From Crossaster papposus (taxonomy: Eukaryota > Echinodermata > Asteroidea > Velatida > Solasteridae), in the NCBI GenBank assembly GCA_037893245.1, contig JBAIAA010000238.1:124001-188000 (forward strand): a stretch of 64,000 nt of DNA. Reading direction: 5' to 3'. The notes beneath the pieces are model-generated. The model saw only the letters and a program-made list of their open reading frames with translations, had not been told where the DNA came from and searched no databases. A program made the translations under genes and the position numbers. Shown here piece by piece: positions 1-11,459 of this stretch (the stretch's first letter is position 1; each line of letters starts with the position of its first letter).

Positions 1-258
1 GATCTTTATTGTTTTTCATTGATAATCAGCTGGTGTTTTGCTTAGCATGAAAAACACGTAGAATTTTGGCTGATAACTTGTTTTTTAATGAGCAAGACTT
101 TTTGGTGCTAAGCAAATTTTTGTGCTTAGCAGCTCCGTGAAATTGGCCCCAGGTCCTCGAGTAGCCAATTTTGTTTTAACTACATCTTCTCGTACATGTA
201 ACTTTTCAGAAGATTAAATCGAAGGTTTTTGAATGTCGCTTGGGAATTTGTATTTTAA

Positions 259-592
259 AGGTAGGATTCACCATTGATAATTGCTTGAATTATCATGAAT
301 GGGTGGATTCGGTGGAGGGTTGTATCTTATAGTACATGTAAATATCGTTTAACTGACCTGTCTAAAGTTTTACAATCGTGGATGCCAAGAAAAGCACAAA
401 AAAACGATTGTTTTCAACCAGGATTAAGCAGTTATTATGTCCGGCGATCGCAAATTTTTCGGCATGATTAAAAGATATCTATAGCGCACTTATTTTGCTA
501 GATGCCTAGAATCATTACTTTCAAATGAGTAAGATATTTCTTAATAATTTGGTGTAAATATTTTTGATATCTGCAATTGGTGTATCCTACCT
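259..592. mobile_element. MITE family A (TTAA target, piggyBac-type), complete copy
   Basis: The ends are AGGTAGGATTCACCA and TGGTGTATCCTACCT, directly flanked by TTAA at 255-258 and 593-596. There is no coding capacity. The TTAA duplication suggests mobilisation by a piggyBac-type (or Kolobok-type) transposase. Other copies lie at 10360, 19227, 27125, 56610 and 61486. Confidence 0.85.
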
Positions 593-596
593 TTAA

Positions 597-1260
597 ATTG
601 ATGACGCTTGTGAATTTGCAGTTGACACACTGTAAAGCTCGCTGTAATCTTGCTGGCAATAGCACACTATGTGGCAATATTAGTGTAGATCTTTATGAAC
701 AAGCTGAAATGGAACTTTAGATATTACAATTTTGGGGTCGAGTTTTTTTTTTAAACAAAATTATCGTGTACAATGTACTCGGTTTCCAAATACCCATTAA
801 TGTACGCCCCTACTCTGTACCCCAAATGAAAGAAAGACATTTTATGTATGCCATGATAGTTTTTTTTCTGAAAATGGTGCCAAACGATGGCAAACTACAC
901 AATAACGTGTGATCCGAGTTGTCATGTTTCATAGTCTGGTAGATAATCTGAAACAGTGTTTACCCACTGGTGTAATTGTATCCGTTTACAAAGACAAAAT
1001 TGTACTCTAATTTTTAATACTCGTTCCCAGAACATAATACTACATGTACATTGTACAAACCATATAAATGATGCACATTGGAAAATGGCCCATGATTGCG
1101 TATAATTTTGTAACAGGGGCAGTTGATAAGTCTGTAGCTTAGAAAGGTAGATGCAGTTTCCACTAAATTTTTATGCTGTTCAACCTGTTAAATGATTAAG
1201 TTTGTTAAACTGCATAATTGTCTGCATGCGTTTATGTGGTCTCTTGTTGGCCGTGTGGTT
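597..1260. other. AT-rich intergenic stretch, nothing recognised
   Basis: No ORF with recognisable similarity, no RNA gene and no clear inverted or tandem repeat was seen here. Confidence 0.6.
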
Positions 1261-1700
1261 ATAATAATAATAATAATGTATTCTTAATAGAGCGTTTTAC
1301 ATAAAAATCTTAAAACGCTTTACAAAATATAAAAATTACATAAAAAGTAAACCAATTAGTTAAAAAGTAGATTTAAAAAGTAGTTGTTAACAATAATGCC
1401 TTTTAAAAATATAGGTCTTAAGATGCGATTTAAAAATTCCCACTTCGTTAAAATTTCTTAAATAAGCAGGAAGTCTGTTCCACATAGTAGGAGCATATAT
1501 TGCAAAAGCCCGATCACCATATGCCTTGCTGGGCTTTGGACGAACCTTAGGATGGTCGAGCTTTACTCCATTACAGCTTTTAGTGTGAATGTTGGAAACA
1601 TGAACTGATACTCAGTGAGGTACTGTGGCGCTGAATCACTATGGCGTATGAGTTTTAAAATAATACAAAGAATCTTTAATTCAACCCGCACCGTAACCAG
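1261..1700 (-). mobile_element. 3' end of a CR1/L2-like LINE with a (TAA)n tail
   Basis: Read on the minus strand, this encodes a typical LINE reverse-transcriptase C-terminus: KAYGDRAFAIYAPTMWNRLP followed by a FKSHLKTYIF segment, then a stop, an AT-rich 3' UTR and a (TAA)n microsatellite at 1261-1277. The coding part is interrupted and 5'-truncated. Confidence 0.8.
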
Positions 1701-1773
1701 AAGCCAATGTAAGTATGCGAGTCATATCTGCATATGCAACAGTACGGATCGCATGCGGAAATACTGTACTTTT

Positions 1774-1965
1774 AAGGGTTAGCCTCGCATTTTTAATTAA
1801 AATTTGGGAACATTTGATTTATCTTGAACAATAAAAATGGTAAGGGAATAGCCTTGCTTTGTAATTAAAATTGGACAAAATTAGATTATTTTAAGAAATA
1901 AAAAATGATAAGGGGTTAGCCTTGCATAAAATTGGTGGAAATATATTTTTTCTTTGAAAAAAAAA
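1774..1965 (+). repeat. Three diverged 68-bp tandem units
   Basis: Units begin at 1774, 1842 and 1910 with aaggg(g/a)ttagcct and share an AT-rich body. Low copy number and clear divergence suggest an old duplication. Confidence 0.75.
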
Positions 1966-2514
1966 TGACACCTACAGGGCCGGCTCTGTGTTCAGGATGA
2001 TCATGACAGACGCCATCTATTGTCCAATAGTGTCTATGGCCACCACTTTCGCCAGCTGCGATCATTGCAGACTAAAATTAGGTTAATTTTACTGACCAAT
2101 AAACTTACCCCAAGCATGATTGTATATTTACATTATTAACGCCATTTTTAGGCCAAGCTTTAAATATTTTAAGAACTTTTTGAAAAAAAATGTTTTCTTT
2201 TCAAGGGTATTAATAGGTATCAAGAAAAGAACGTACATCTCCATTGGTGGTAAGAAGATAGGAAAAAGAACCACAAAGAATCAACAACAAAAATAGTACA
2301 AACTGGCCGGAATCTGAAGCATTTATATTTTATTTTGCCTGCCCACGCATTCATTTCTTCTATCACATTTTGGGCTGTTCCATGATTCCTCACTCTTAAA
2401 GAAAACAACCGGAGAGCATATTTTAAGTTCCTCCAAAAACAAATGTGCTTGTGAAATCAACCATTTACAAGTGATGTAGTATAGGACTGGGAATAGAAAA
2501 GTCTAAAATGTAAA
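1966..2514. other. Intergenic stretch, nothing recognised
   Basis: AT-rich sequence without recognisable coding, RNA or repeat structure. Confidence 0.55.
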
Positions 2515-2936
2515 TGTGACCTGTCATCACAAAATGAGCGTAAAGTCGCACAGAGTGATTTCCCAGTACGGCCAGTCAAAGTCAAAATTTGAAGGGGTGG
2601 TCGATTTTGAGATTATATGGGTTTTTTTAAGACTAAATTCCCAACAATCAATTCCCAATTTTTCAGGACGATCAGATAACAAAAAAATAGTTTGAGACAA
2701 TTTTGACTATGCATTTCTTTGCGCGTTTACACAATTTCTAGCAAGAAATGCCCGTTTTCTTAAAATCTCTGTATTAAGACTTCAGACTAAAAAATAAAAA
2801 TAAAAACAAAATTGAGTATCAAACCTCCAAGTGTTATATACCATTGGAAAGCTCTGTTTCCACAGAATTTAGAAATACCCATATCTCAATTTTTGATTTT
2901 GCCGACTTTACGCTCATTTTGTGATGACAGGTCACA
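2515..2936. mobile_element. MITE with 34-bp TIRs starting TGTGACCTGTCATCAC
   Basis: A 422-bp element whose two ends are perfect inverted repeats for 34 bp (TGTGACCTGTCATCACAAAA onward). The flanking dinucleotide is AA on both sides. No ORF. The transposase superfamily cannot be assigned from this. Confidence 0.85.
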
Positions 2937-3013
2937 AATATTTAAGCATGCATGACTCGCCAAAAAGAAAAGAATGTTGCAACCTGACGCTGCTTTTTCT
3001 ATTTACATGAATA

Positions 3014-3437
3014 TGTGACCCGTTCCATCTCAAAATGACTTTTTGAAACATGCACAAGGTGAGAAAGGGAATTTTTATTAGCTTTCTAATGATACCCATC
3101 ACAAGTGTGTATCTGTTTAGGTTAACGAGTTATGGTCTGATGAAGATGACAGGTGTATATTTATTTGCCGAATCCACATTCCGAGAAAAACAGCTTTGAA
3201 ATAAACAAAATTTACCAAAATCATACGGACAGCACACACAAATCCTCTTCATGTTCATCTTTATTAATCGTTTTTACATACTAGACATTAATGACAATAA
3301 TCTGTGATAACTGCACTTCCTAAAAATACAATGTTCAGAAAATCGAGTTGGTCATGACATTCACCCATGCGTTCACTTCAACGGCCGATTGCGTAAATTG
3401 GCCTCGGCGATTCCTGATTATGATGGAGCGGGTCACA
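3014..3437. mobile_element. MITE with TIRs TGTGACCCGYTCCATC, copy 1
   Basis: A 424-bp element with 16-bp TIRs (one mismatch), flanked by TA on both sides. A copy in the opposite orientation lies at 9469-9884 and shares the interior, including a stretch with gttaacgagttatggtctga. Confidence 0.85.
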
Positions 3438-3643
3438 TATTATCTCAATGAAGGTCAAACAATGCAAAAATGTTGAAAAGACATGAATCTGGGACTGAGA
3501 AACATTTCTAATTTTGTTGGGGAAAACTTGACTCTCCATAGACTTTGATACAACCGCTGAAGTTGCGTCAGGATATTAAATACACATCTTTCAACCAAAA
3601 ATATTAAAGGATGTGATTTTGGAGGGAAATGGGACTTTATATT

Positions 3644-4046
3644 TGTGACCTGGCACCACGAAATGAGCGGAAAGTCGCACATGTCCAAAACGAGTTATTA
3701 AGCCGAAATGTCAATTTTTCAAGTGGGGGAGGTCGGTTTCGAGTTGTTAACGTTTTTACATACAAAAAAACCCTTTATCATATCCCAAAATTGTATAGCT
3801 CAATTCATACACTAAAGTGGATTTTTTTTGGTGGCTGAATGGCACGGTTCACACACTTGGAACTCCGTTTTCTCAAAACAAGGGAGCATGACTTCAGCAA
3901 TTTCAAAAGAGTATAGCGGCGGCTAGGAATAAGCTACAGTAACACACAATACATCATTTGAAAGCTAAGGACTTCTTTCTAGAAATGTAATAATGTCACC
4001 TTTTTTATTTTGCAACTTTTCACCCATTTCGTGGTGCCAGGTCACA
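3644..4046. mobile_element. MITE with TIRs TGTGACCTGGCACCACGAAA
   Basis: A 403-bp element with 22-bp perfect TIRs, followed by weaker pairing, flanked by TT on both sides. It resembles 2515-2936 at the ends (TGTGACCTG, then AAATGAGCG) but differs inside, so it is a related subfamily. Confidence 0.85.
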
Positions 4047-4100
4047 TTTTGTCGTATTTATTCATTAAAAATGCATACAAGATTTCCATTATAAGTTATG

Positions 4101-4341
4101 TTAACCAGTTCGCGCCGGGATTATTTTAACATCGCCGAGCCGACGGGCGGGATTATTTTTAACGAAACTCGATCCGAAGCGGGTTCAGGCTGATAGTGCC
4201 GGGAAGCACACCCACGCATTTCCGGCCTTGCGCGCTGCTGACATACATTTCCGAACTTGAACTTGGCGTGTTTATGCGTCATCCGTTTTGAATTTGGGGA
4301 AATTTTTGCGTTTATATACGTCATCCGGCGCGAACTGGTTA
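4101..4341. mobile_element. MITE family B, TTAA-flanked, ends CCAGTTCGCGCCGG
   Basis: Inverted ends TTAACCAGTTCGCGCCGG and CCGGCGCGAACTGGTTAA bound 241 bp; the outermost TTAA is the likely target duplication. The interior is GC-rich for the region and non-coding. It is unrelated in sequence to family A. Confidence 0.8.
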
Positions 4342-4900
4342 ATACCCCCCCCCAAAAAAAAAATTACATAGATCGTATAATATGTTGAGAAAATGTCATA
4401 AATAGATGGAAATTTGAACATAAAAGCAGGGCATACTATTTGCTCATATACATGTACAGGACTTTCAATTTTTATCAAGTTGCCAAAAGTTTTGGACATT
4501 TTGCCGTTGTTTTGTGTTTTTGTTGGCGAGTTCAATGAGCACATTTTGAGGTTCACAATGTGAGCAGAAAACCCTTACACTGAAGAGTGTTTTCCTGAAA
4601 TGACAACGCAGCAACAATTCCCCTCGGGGTGTCCAGAAAAGCATGGATGATTTAACAGTGTTGTTAAAAAGAGTCATTCAAGAGGCAGTTCAAAAGCATC
4701 CAGAGGAACAATAACAAAGGGATGCTTTTGTCAAAGTTCATTTTTATTGTTTGTGAAGCAGCAAAAGTTCTTAAAATCGAAAAAAGGGTGCTTGACAACA
4801 CTCCTGGCGAAGTTTTTAGCTCTGTGAATGTTGTATACTCCAAGAAAACCGAAGATATCAATTTGGAACCAACTACATGTACACTGTACATGTGCGTGTA
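4342..4900. other. Intergenic stretch, nothing recognised
   Basis: Several short overlapping ORFs exist on both strands, but none has a recognisable motif. Confidence 0.5.
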
Positions 4901-5084
4901 CCAGGCCCGTACGCAGGATTATTTATGGGGGGTGTGAATTTGTACTGTTGGGACCAAAGATGGGACCAAAGATGGAACCAAAATTTTCCGTGTGTTCCAG
5001 TACCGTTATTTCTACATCAAAATACCATTATTTACCCCGGAAAATGTGGACCTTTTAGTAATTTTTTTTGCGGTACGGGCCTGG
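4901..5084. mobile_element. Small MITE with ends CCAGGCCCGTACGC
   Basis: The ends CCAGGCCCGTACGC and GCGGTACGGGCCTGG are inverted with one extra base; tgta lies on both sides as a possible 4-bp duplication. The interior recurs, partly doubled, at 56793-57085. Confidence 0.75.
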
Positions 5085-5088
5085 TGTA

Positions 5089-5512
5089 CTAACCCTTACC
5101 CTACCTAATGCTAGTAGTATGCAGTACTCTCACTGACTTGTGTGCAATGCCTGTAGTAATTTTTAGTATTTGGTACTTCACCCCTTATTGCACTCGTAGT
5201 ACTTTTTAGCATTGGGTCCCTCTGCTTGCTGAGTGTGCATGGCCCATGTATGCTGTGTAGGGTGTTCTAAACTCTACAGCAAAAATTGTCACTTGGGACA
5301 CATTGGGTCAAGGCTGGACTACTGCATTTTTTGCCAGGTAAGTATTACTGACCTGTATTGCCACTATTAGTACTTTGTAGTTGGCAGTATCTGTACTCTG
5401 TCAGTACACACCCAATCATCAGTCACAGAGAGACCCAATGCTACAAAATACTAAGTAGTATTCTGTAGTACGCAGTTCTTTAGCCCAAGGCCTAGGGGGT
5501 TAGGGCTAATAG
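5089..5512. repeat. Foldback-like element with subterminal inverted repeats
   Basis: Subterminal blocks around 5200-5224 (agcattgggtccctctg) and 5419-5446 (agagacccaatgct) are inverted copies, and the outer ends are weakly inverted around a ctaaccct/agggttag core. Many short words with agtact recur inside. Confidence 0.55.
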
Positions 5513-6568
5513 AAATTTCCAAAATTGTGTCACTGAGATGCAATTTGTGACTTCTTTCATTATTTTCTTCAAAATGGCAGCATTGCAAGAAGGAATAATT
5601 TTACAGGGAGTATACAGTCATAAACAATAATTTGGTGGGTTATTTTTTGTATAGTTGCAAAAAGTATAATGTCAAATTAAATAGCTCTCGAGTTGACTAA
5701 AGACTTAATGACTTGTGACCGACTCGATTACATGTCAATGCCTCACGGAGTCCACTTTTCAATAAAATTAAACGTAATGCAGTATACGCCATTTGCAAAC
5801 ATCAGAACAAATACTGAAATGTTATGTCATTGACCCAAAGTAACCTGAAAACCTACATTTATTTGTAGAATTGCTCAGAATTCAAGTCCACAACAAATGC
5901 ATCGTTCATTTTGCAAGGATATTAGCATCATATCATACAAGCAAAATATAGCCTTTACATTCTTATACACATGTACATGTCTAAGTGACATGCCGTTGAC
6001 ATTCTTACAGTTGGCCGTTGTCAGGAAATGGCTACTTGCACAAGAGGATCTTGCAGGTAGTCCGTCAGCGCCGTCATCTGAGGAAAAAAACAAAAAAACA
6101 AACAGAGGTTTTGACTCCATTAACCCTGTAACTCCATACAGAATTGAGGTTACTGGGGTATTTATCCAAATGAGGATTTTGGAGGATTGAGGTTATTTGT
6201 TACTTTGTACTTTCACACTGCTCATGCTCTATGCACATTCTCCATATAGAGGTTCAGTCAAGGTGTTAGTTATGTGTCAAGGATAGGGAACGTTTGCATA
6301 CCAAGGGTCATGTGTGCAGATCCTTGTTGTAATATGGCACTTAGCAGCTGTTTGTTCTATGTTTGGCTGCTTTATAGCTCAATGGTAAACCCACTGCAGG
6401 ATTTTGCAGGATTCAGGCAGTGTTCAACAGTAATAAAGATTGGAGGATTTTGCAGGATCGATGTAGTTTTAACAATTTGGAATTGCAGGTTTTTGCAGGA
6501 TTCAGATTATGTGTGAGAAAGGTGGGGTAGGATTTTAGGATTAACAATTGAGAACTACTGTTAACTTT
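5513..6568. other. Intergenic stretch with a short gcaggattt repeat, otherwise nothing recognised
   Basis: At 6394-6510 a word like ttgcaggatt recurs four or five times. The rest shows no supported gene or element. Confidence 0.5.
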
Positions 6569-7071
6569 AGCCGTGTTCGCACTGGACTTTTTTGGGGGAA
6601 GGTTTTACTGAGACGATGGTAAAATAAAAAATGGTCAAATGTTGCCACTGTTCGCACTTGGACTTTCGACACGGGAAAATTTTACCGAGACCGCCGGAGA
6701 AGTAGCCGAGCTGTCATTATAATGACTCATGTGATCACAATGCGATGTGCATGCATCAGCGCGCGCACGTAAACAACGCAAAGAGCGCATGCGCGGTGTC
6801 TTGTGTAGCAAGAAATCGCAGTAGGGGGCCGGATGTACGTTTTCCTGAGACGCTTTTACCGACTCGCACTGTTCGCACTGGACTTATCGTCTAGGGAAAA
6901 GTTACCTGGGAAGTTTTCCCGGGCAGCAGTTTGCCGGTAGAAGTAACCACTGGACTCGGGAGAAGTAACTGAGAGGAAAACGTCCTAGGCTGTCCGCACT
7001 GGACTTAAAATGGGAAAAGTACCCATCGTCTTGGTATGTTTTATCAAAATAAGTCCAGTGTGAACAGGGCT
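6569..7071. mobile_element. MITE with ends AGCC(G)TGTTCRCACTGGACTT
   Basis: The left end GTGTTCGCACTGGACTT and the right end AAGTCCAGTGTGAACA are inverted. The TIR core also recurs internally near 6650, 6868 and 6990, so the element is built from repeated end sequence. Flanks share ttt, but the target duplication is not clear. No ORF. Confidence 0.8.
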
Positions 7072-7544
7072 TTTGATAGTACCTTTGCTTTAAGGAGACC
7101 AAAACCAACCTCTTCTTTGGCATAGATACACAGAAGAAGGTTAGCTACCTTGCTTATGGCCACTCTTCCATCCTATCAAAAAGAAACAAAACAAATAAAA
7201 GTAAAAAGGCACTCTTTCTGCAGCCTTCAAATAAAATCATTTCTGAATTGGAATTTGATATACATTTACTTAAAAAATGATTAAACTACGAAAACAAGAG
7301 TTTTTTGTTTGTGACAGGAAAATTTTACTGTCTACATGTAAAGTATGCATACTTATAAAACATACACAATTTGAAATAGTACGAAAGTGAGCAAATGTTA
7401 TAATACACGTACATCGCTTGCCATGTAAATGTGTTCTAGCCTCCACCAAGTTGTGGGGACAGGTTCTTTTATTTGGGAAAAAAGACCGAGTAGTGGGGAC
7501 ATTTTCAAGTCCCCATAGCGCGTTGGGTCTTCCGTAAAGGGGTT
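7072..7544. other. Intergenic stretch, nothing recognised
   Basis: AT-rich, then a GC-richer part with two ttgtggggac/tagtggggac words near 7450-7500; no gene or element is supported. Confidence 0.45.
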
Positions 7545-8687
7545 CAGGCCTCAACCTCTACAGCGGCCACCAGCGGCCATTGCCGCGATGCCCTAGCGAA
7601 TTGCCGTGAAGCCCCTTGAAAAAAAACACGTACCTTACGGCCACTTGGCCGTCGTGCCCCTTTTCATTGATTCTATTATATTATGTAGTCGAAAGTGTTA
7701 TTAAAAATATTGTTAACGTTGTGACCTATTACTAAGATCAAATTGTTTCGACGTACGTAGCGAACGCTCTCCCGCACACTAGTTTTCATAATGCTGCTTG
7801 CGCCATGCATCGCGCAAGTACTTGCAGAGGAGAACGTGGCATGGCAACCATATCAAACGTAGTTGAGTTGTTCACTACTTAAAACACGGTACCAGACTAC
7901 TCATGTATAGACTGGCCAAAAATAATTCGCGATTAACGCTAAACAATATGGCGGACCAAGTCTGCGCAGGCGCGGCGTGCAAAGCTCGTCGCACCGAACA
8001 ACTGACATAGGGCACTAGCAGAGCGCCCTCTGTTGTTCGGTGCGACGAGCTTTGCACGCCGCGCCTGCGCAGACTTGGTCCGCCATGCTGTTTTGCGTTG
8101 ATCGCTAATACTTTTTATTTATTTTTTACGCAGATTTAGAGACAAATTACACCAGACGGAACCACGGAAAAGTCCTAATTATGGCGAAATATCGATGCGC
8201 TATAATAAATTAACCTGCATGCTGAGTTTGAGACCGAATGATTCCATGAAATCCCTTTTTTTTTGCACTGATGGACGCGGGGCCGGCCATAGACTGGGCT
8301 AGGCATAAACATGCACGTTTACATGCGAATGATTTGGCGTTTAGGGGGACTCGTTTTAAATTTTCATAATCATATTAACGTTTACATAGGCCAATTTTTT
8401 TTGCGGGGGGGTCGTTTTAAATTGTTATCATATTTATTTCTAAGAATATATTTTTTTAAGAATTTTATAATGAACTTCAAGGTTGAATTTTCTGAAACAG
8501 CGGATTTTGTTGAGTCTTGAGGTTTAGGGGGGTTGGGGGGAGTTGGGGCGGTGGTGATCCGGAGATGAACAAATAACAGTTTGACAATGGCCTTGGTGCC
8601 CTTTAAGTTGGCCTTGGTGCCCCTTTCTTTTTTGGAGCCTTTGAGGCCAAGTAGCCTTGACCCTCTGAAGCTTAAGGTTGAGGCCTG
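7545..8687. mobile_element. hAT-like non-autonomous element with ends CAGGCCTCAACCT
   Basis: Left CAGGCCTCAACCT and right AGGTTGAGGCCTG are 13-bp perfect inverted ends, immediately flanked on both sides by GGGGTT (a 6-bp candidate duplication). The CAGG-start TIR is hAT-like, but hAT duplications are normally 8 bp. No transposase ORF. It encloses the large hairpin at 7948-8086. Confidence 0.65.
7948..8086. repeat. Perfect hairpin: two 55-bp arms, 29-bp loop
   Basis: Arms 7948-8002 and 8032-8086 are exact reverse complements, starting ATGGCGGACC and ending CCGAACAAC; similarity continues outward about 20 bp with mismatches. The loop itself has an AGGGC/GCCCT pair. The arms are GC-rich against AT-rich surroundings. 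Confidence 0.95.
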
Positions 8688-9308
8688 GGGGTTAATAGGT
8701 AAAATTGGGTTAGGGTATAATGAAAGAAAATGTAAAAGACAAATTTAGGGTGATGTTGAACATTTTTGAATTTTAGAGTGTTCCGAGTTTGAGTTTAGAG
8801 AGATTTCCCTTGTTAGCACACAAACTCTATGGATTGTCCCCTTAATGAATCGTACGAAAAGAATTGATGTTCACACAACTCAAATGTGGTTGCAAGATGA
8901 AAGCAGATTTGTATGACTCGTGGCTCAGACTCGGACTCGGACTCAATTATGACTCCAAGTTATTTTTAGTGACTCGGACTCGACACTGTGGAGTTGGGCT
9001 CGACTTGTGACAGAATGTCGCACATTGCTGGGGCTGTGCACAGTCACCTTTGACCTAGGCGGGATATGACATGATGTATTTTTTTTTTGCACGCTAAAAT
9101 TGCATTTTAGACATCTACCCTGACGCGATGCCACAAACATTTCCCAGCTACATTTGTCTATAAAGGAGACAGGGTACCATACTACCATTTTCCGCACGCA
9201 CTGTGGCTCAGAGCTGTGCAGTTGTGACGTATACAGGAAGTACAAGCAGTTTACACAAGGTTGCGGTACTTCTACAGGGCAAAGCTGTTCCCATTGAACT
9301 TTACAGCG
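8688..9308. other. Intergenic stretch, nothing recognised beyond short gactcg repeats
   Basis: Around 8920-8990 the word gactcggactcg recurs (simple-sequence-like). No gene is supported. Confidence 0.5.
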
Positions 9309-9403
9309 TCCCTGATAACTTACCGCGGCCGAGCGGGAACATTCCGTGATCCGGTTCAGCCCGCTAGTTTTACATCACCATCGCGGTATGTTGACAGGGA
9401 CGT
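9309..9403. repeat. Imperfect inverted repeat
   Basis: tccctgataacttaccgcgg and the inverse of ccatcgcggtatgttgacag pair imperfectly. Further out, tttccattgg (9420s) and ccaatggaaa (9899) are also inverted across the neighbouring MITE, so an older foldback may have been split by that insertion. Confidence 0.55.
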
Positions 9404-9468
9404 TATAATCTACTGTGCGTTTCCATTGGATTTCATTTCGTCATTGTACAGAAAAATCGTGAAACATT

Positions 9469-9884
9469 TGTGACCCGCTCCATCGTAATCAGGAATAAGT
9501 CGAAAAGTGAATGCATGGGTGAAAATCGTGACCAAGTCGTTTTTCTGAACATTGTATTTCTAGGAAGTGTAGTTATCACAGATTATTGTCATTAATGTCT
9601 TGTAAAAACGATTAATAACAATGAAAATGAAGAGGATTTGTGTGTGCTGCCCGTATGATTTTGGTCAATTTTGTTTATTTCAAAGCTGTTTTTCTCGGAA
9701 TGTGGATTCGGCAAATAAATATACACCAGTCATCTTCATCAGACCATAACTCGTTAACCTAAGAAGATACACACTTGTGATGGGTATCATTAGAAAGCTT
9801 ATGAAATTTCTTTTCTCACCATGTGCATATCTCAAAAATATCTCATTTCGAGACTTATTCCTGATTTCGATGGTGCGGGTCACA
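9469..9884. mobile_element. MITE with TIRs TGTGACCCGYTCCATC, copy 2 (inverted)
   Basis: A 416-bp element bounded by TGTGACCCGCTCCATCG and its inverse, flanked by TT on both sides. The interior is the reverse complement of 3014-3437. Confidence 0.85.
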
Positions 9885-10359
9885 TTTAACCAAAAAAGAC
9901 CAATGGAAACACGGCTTTTACTTTACCATGCAGTCCATCAAGACCAGGTCCAAGTCATCTTCGTGGAATGCTATTCTGCCATTCTTTTCGTAGGCAGCCC
10001 AGATGTTGCTTGCTATTGCTGCTGTTACTCTTGCGTCTTTATCACCATACCCAGAGTAAGCAAGAAGAGATCCTTCCCTATTCAGCAGTCTGCATTCACA
10101 GAAGGAAAAAAACACTAAAATTTGAATGTCTATGTCTACTCTAAGCCAATAAGGTGTTTTACAGTGATATGCGCCATCTTTGTAGGTTGTTCACGGGGCA
10201 AAAAGGACACGCATTGCTAGACACACGCACATGTTAGAATGAACGCATGATGACTCGGAAGCGCAAAAGTTTTTGATCGACGATGAAACCACGAATACAA
10301 GAGTAAGTATAAACGCCGACTTTATTACCCTTTAAAAAAACATCCTTCAAAATGTGCCC
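9885..10359. other. Intergenic stretch, nothing recognised
   Basis: Overlapping short ORFs on both strands have no recognisable motif. Confidence 0.45.
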
Positions 10360-10490
10360 AAATATTTAGCTGGATGCCTACAATCATTATTTACTTTCAA
10401 ATAATAAGTAAGATATTTCTTAATCATTCTGTAGTAGTTTTAGTAGTAAAATGGTTGTAGTAATCGATATCTTTAAATGGTGTGTCCTAC
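10360..10490. mobile_element. MITE family A, partial copy (one end)
   Basis: It carries the inner word tggatgcctacaatcatt and the terminal GGTGTGTCCTACCT, followed by taattaa; the other end is missing. Confidence 0.7.
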
Positions 10491-10732
10491 CTTAATTAAA
10501 CTAGTAAGAAAATTATTTCAATTTCTCTCTACCCGTTTTATCATCACTTCCACTCTTACTCCTAGTTACTCCCAGTCCCAGCCCTAGTCTATCTAGTGCA
10601 GGGCCATAGACTTGGGCTATTTCAACTCCTAGCTTGAAAATTCCAGCTCTAAATTTATAACAGAGCTAGGGAGATTCCATGTCACATGTGTCAATCATGA
10701 GCTTAAAAATATCTCGTCTCTCGCTTCTTACA

Positions 10733-10792
10733 CTGTACATACACTGTACATACACTGTACGTACGTACGTACACTGTACATACATGTACAAA
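10733..10792. repeat. TGTAC-type microsatellite
   Basis: The words cactgtacata and gtacgtac repeat across this stretch. Confidence 0.85.
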
Positions 10793-10869
10793 AATATGCT
10801 ATTGAATAACTATTTGCAAAGTAATTAAGGGTTTCTTTTTCAAGGGGTTACAGCTACAGGATAGGCTAC

Positions 10870-11344
10870 TGTTTTCCTAATTATGTCATTCCCATGGTGT
10901 TTGTTTTGTGTGTCTGTCTTTCTTGTATAATTGTAACTGGCCAGGATCTACTCGACAAGCTTTGCTTTTTATGGATCCCCATATCCATCCACATATGTTC
11001 TGGTTCTGGTTGTTTACTGTGCAAACACCAAGTGGTTATCTCGCACAGGTCGGAGTGGTTGGCGCAGTAAACTAAATTTTAAAGTGGGCCTTATTTACTA
11101 AGCTGAGGAGATCTAGGAGCTCAATTCCCTCTTTGAAAGCCTTGACATTGGGAGCAGAGCGAATGTTGGATGGTAGCAGGTTCCATTCCCTTGTAGTTCT
11201 TGGGTAGAGTGAATATTGATAGCACAGTTTGTTGAAATTTGGCGGGGCAATGATATGAGGACCGGAGTTCTGTCTTGTTGCATGATTGTTGTTATGATGT
11301 ATGTGATGGACATATGATGTATACAAACCCTCTGGTTGTCTCAA
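10870..11344 (-). mobile_element. 3' fragment of a jockey/CR1-type LINE
   Basis: Minus-strand coding at 11072-11344 reads YQYSLYPRTTREWNLLPS, the usual C-terminal YxxSFFPRTIxxWNxLP motif of jockey/CR1 reverse transcriptases, followed by a FKEGI segment and a stop. The 3' UTR runs to about 10870. It is 5'-truncated. Confidence 0.8.
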
Positions 11345-11395
11345 TTGTTCATGTGGAAAATAAAGTGAAGTGAAGTGAAGTGAAAGTGAAAGCTA
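11345..11395 (+). repeat. aataaag(tgaag)n tail
   Basis: gtggaaaataaagtgaagtg and its extension look like the polyadenylated, simple-repeat tail of another retroposon inserted on the + strand; no body is left. Confidence 0.6.
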
Positions 11396-11459
11396 ATATT
11401 ATTAGTGGTTACATATACATTTATTTGAAGTACATTGTCATGACTAGTATAAGCCAATT

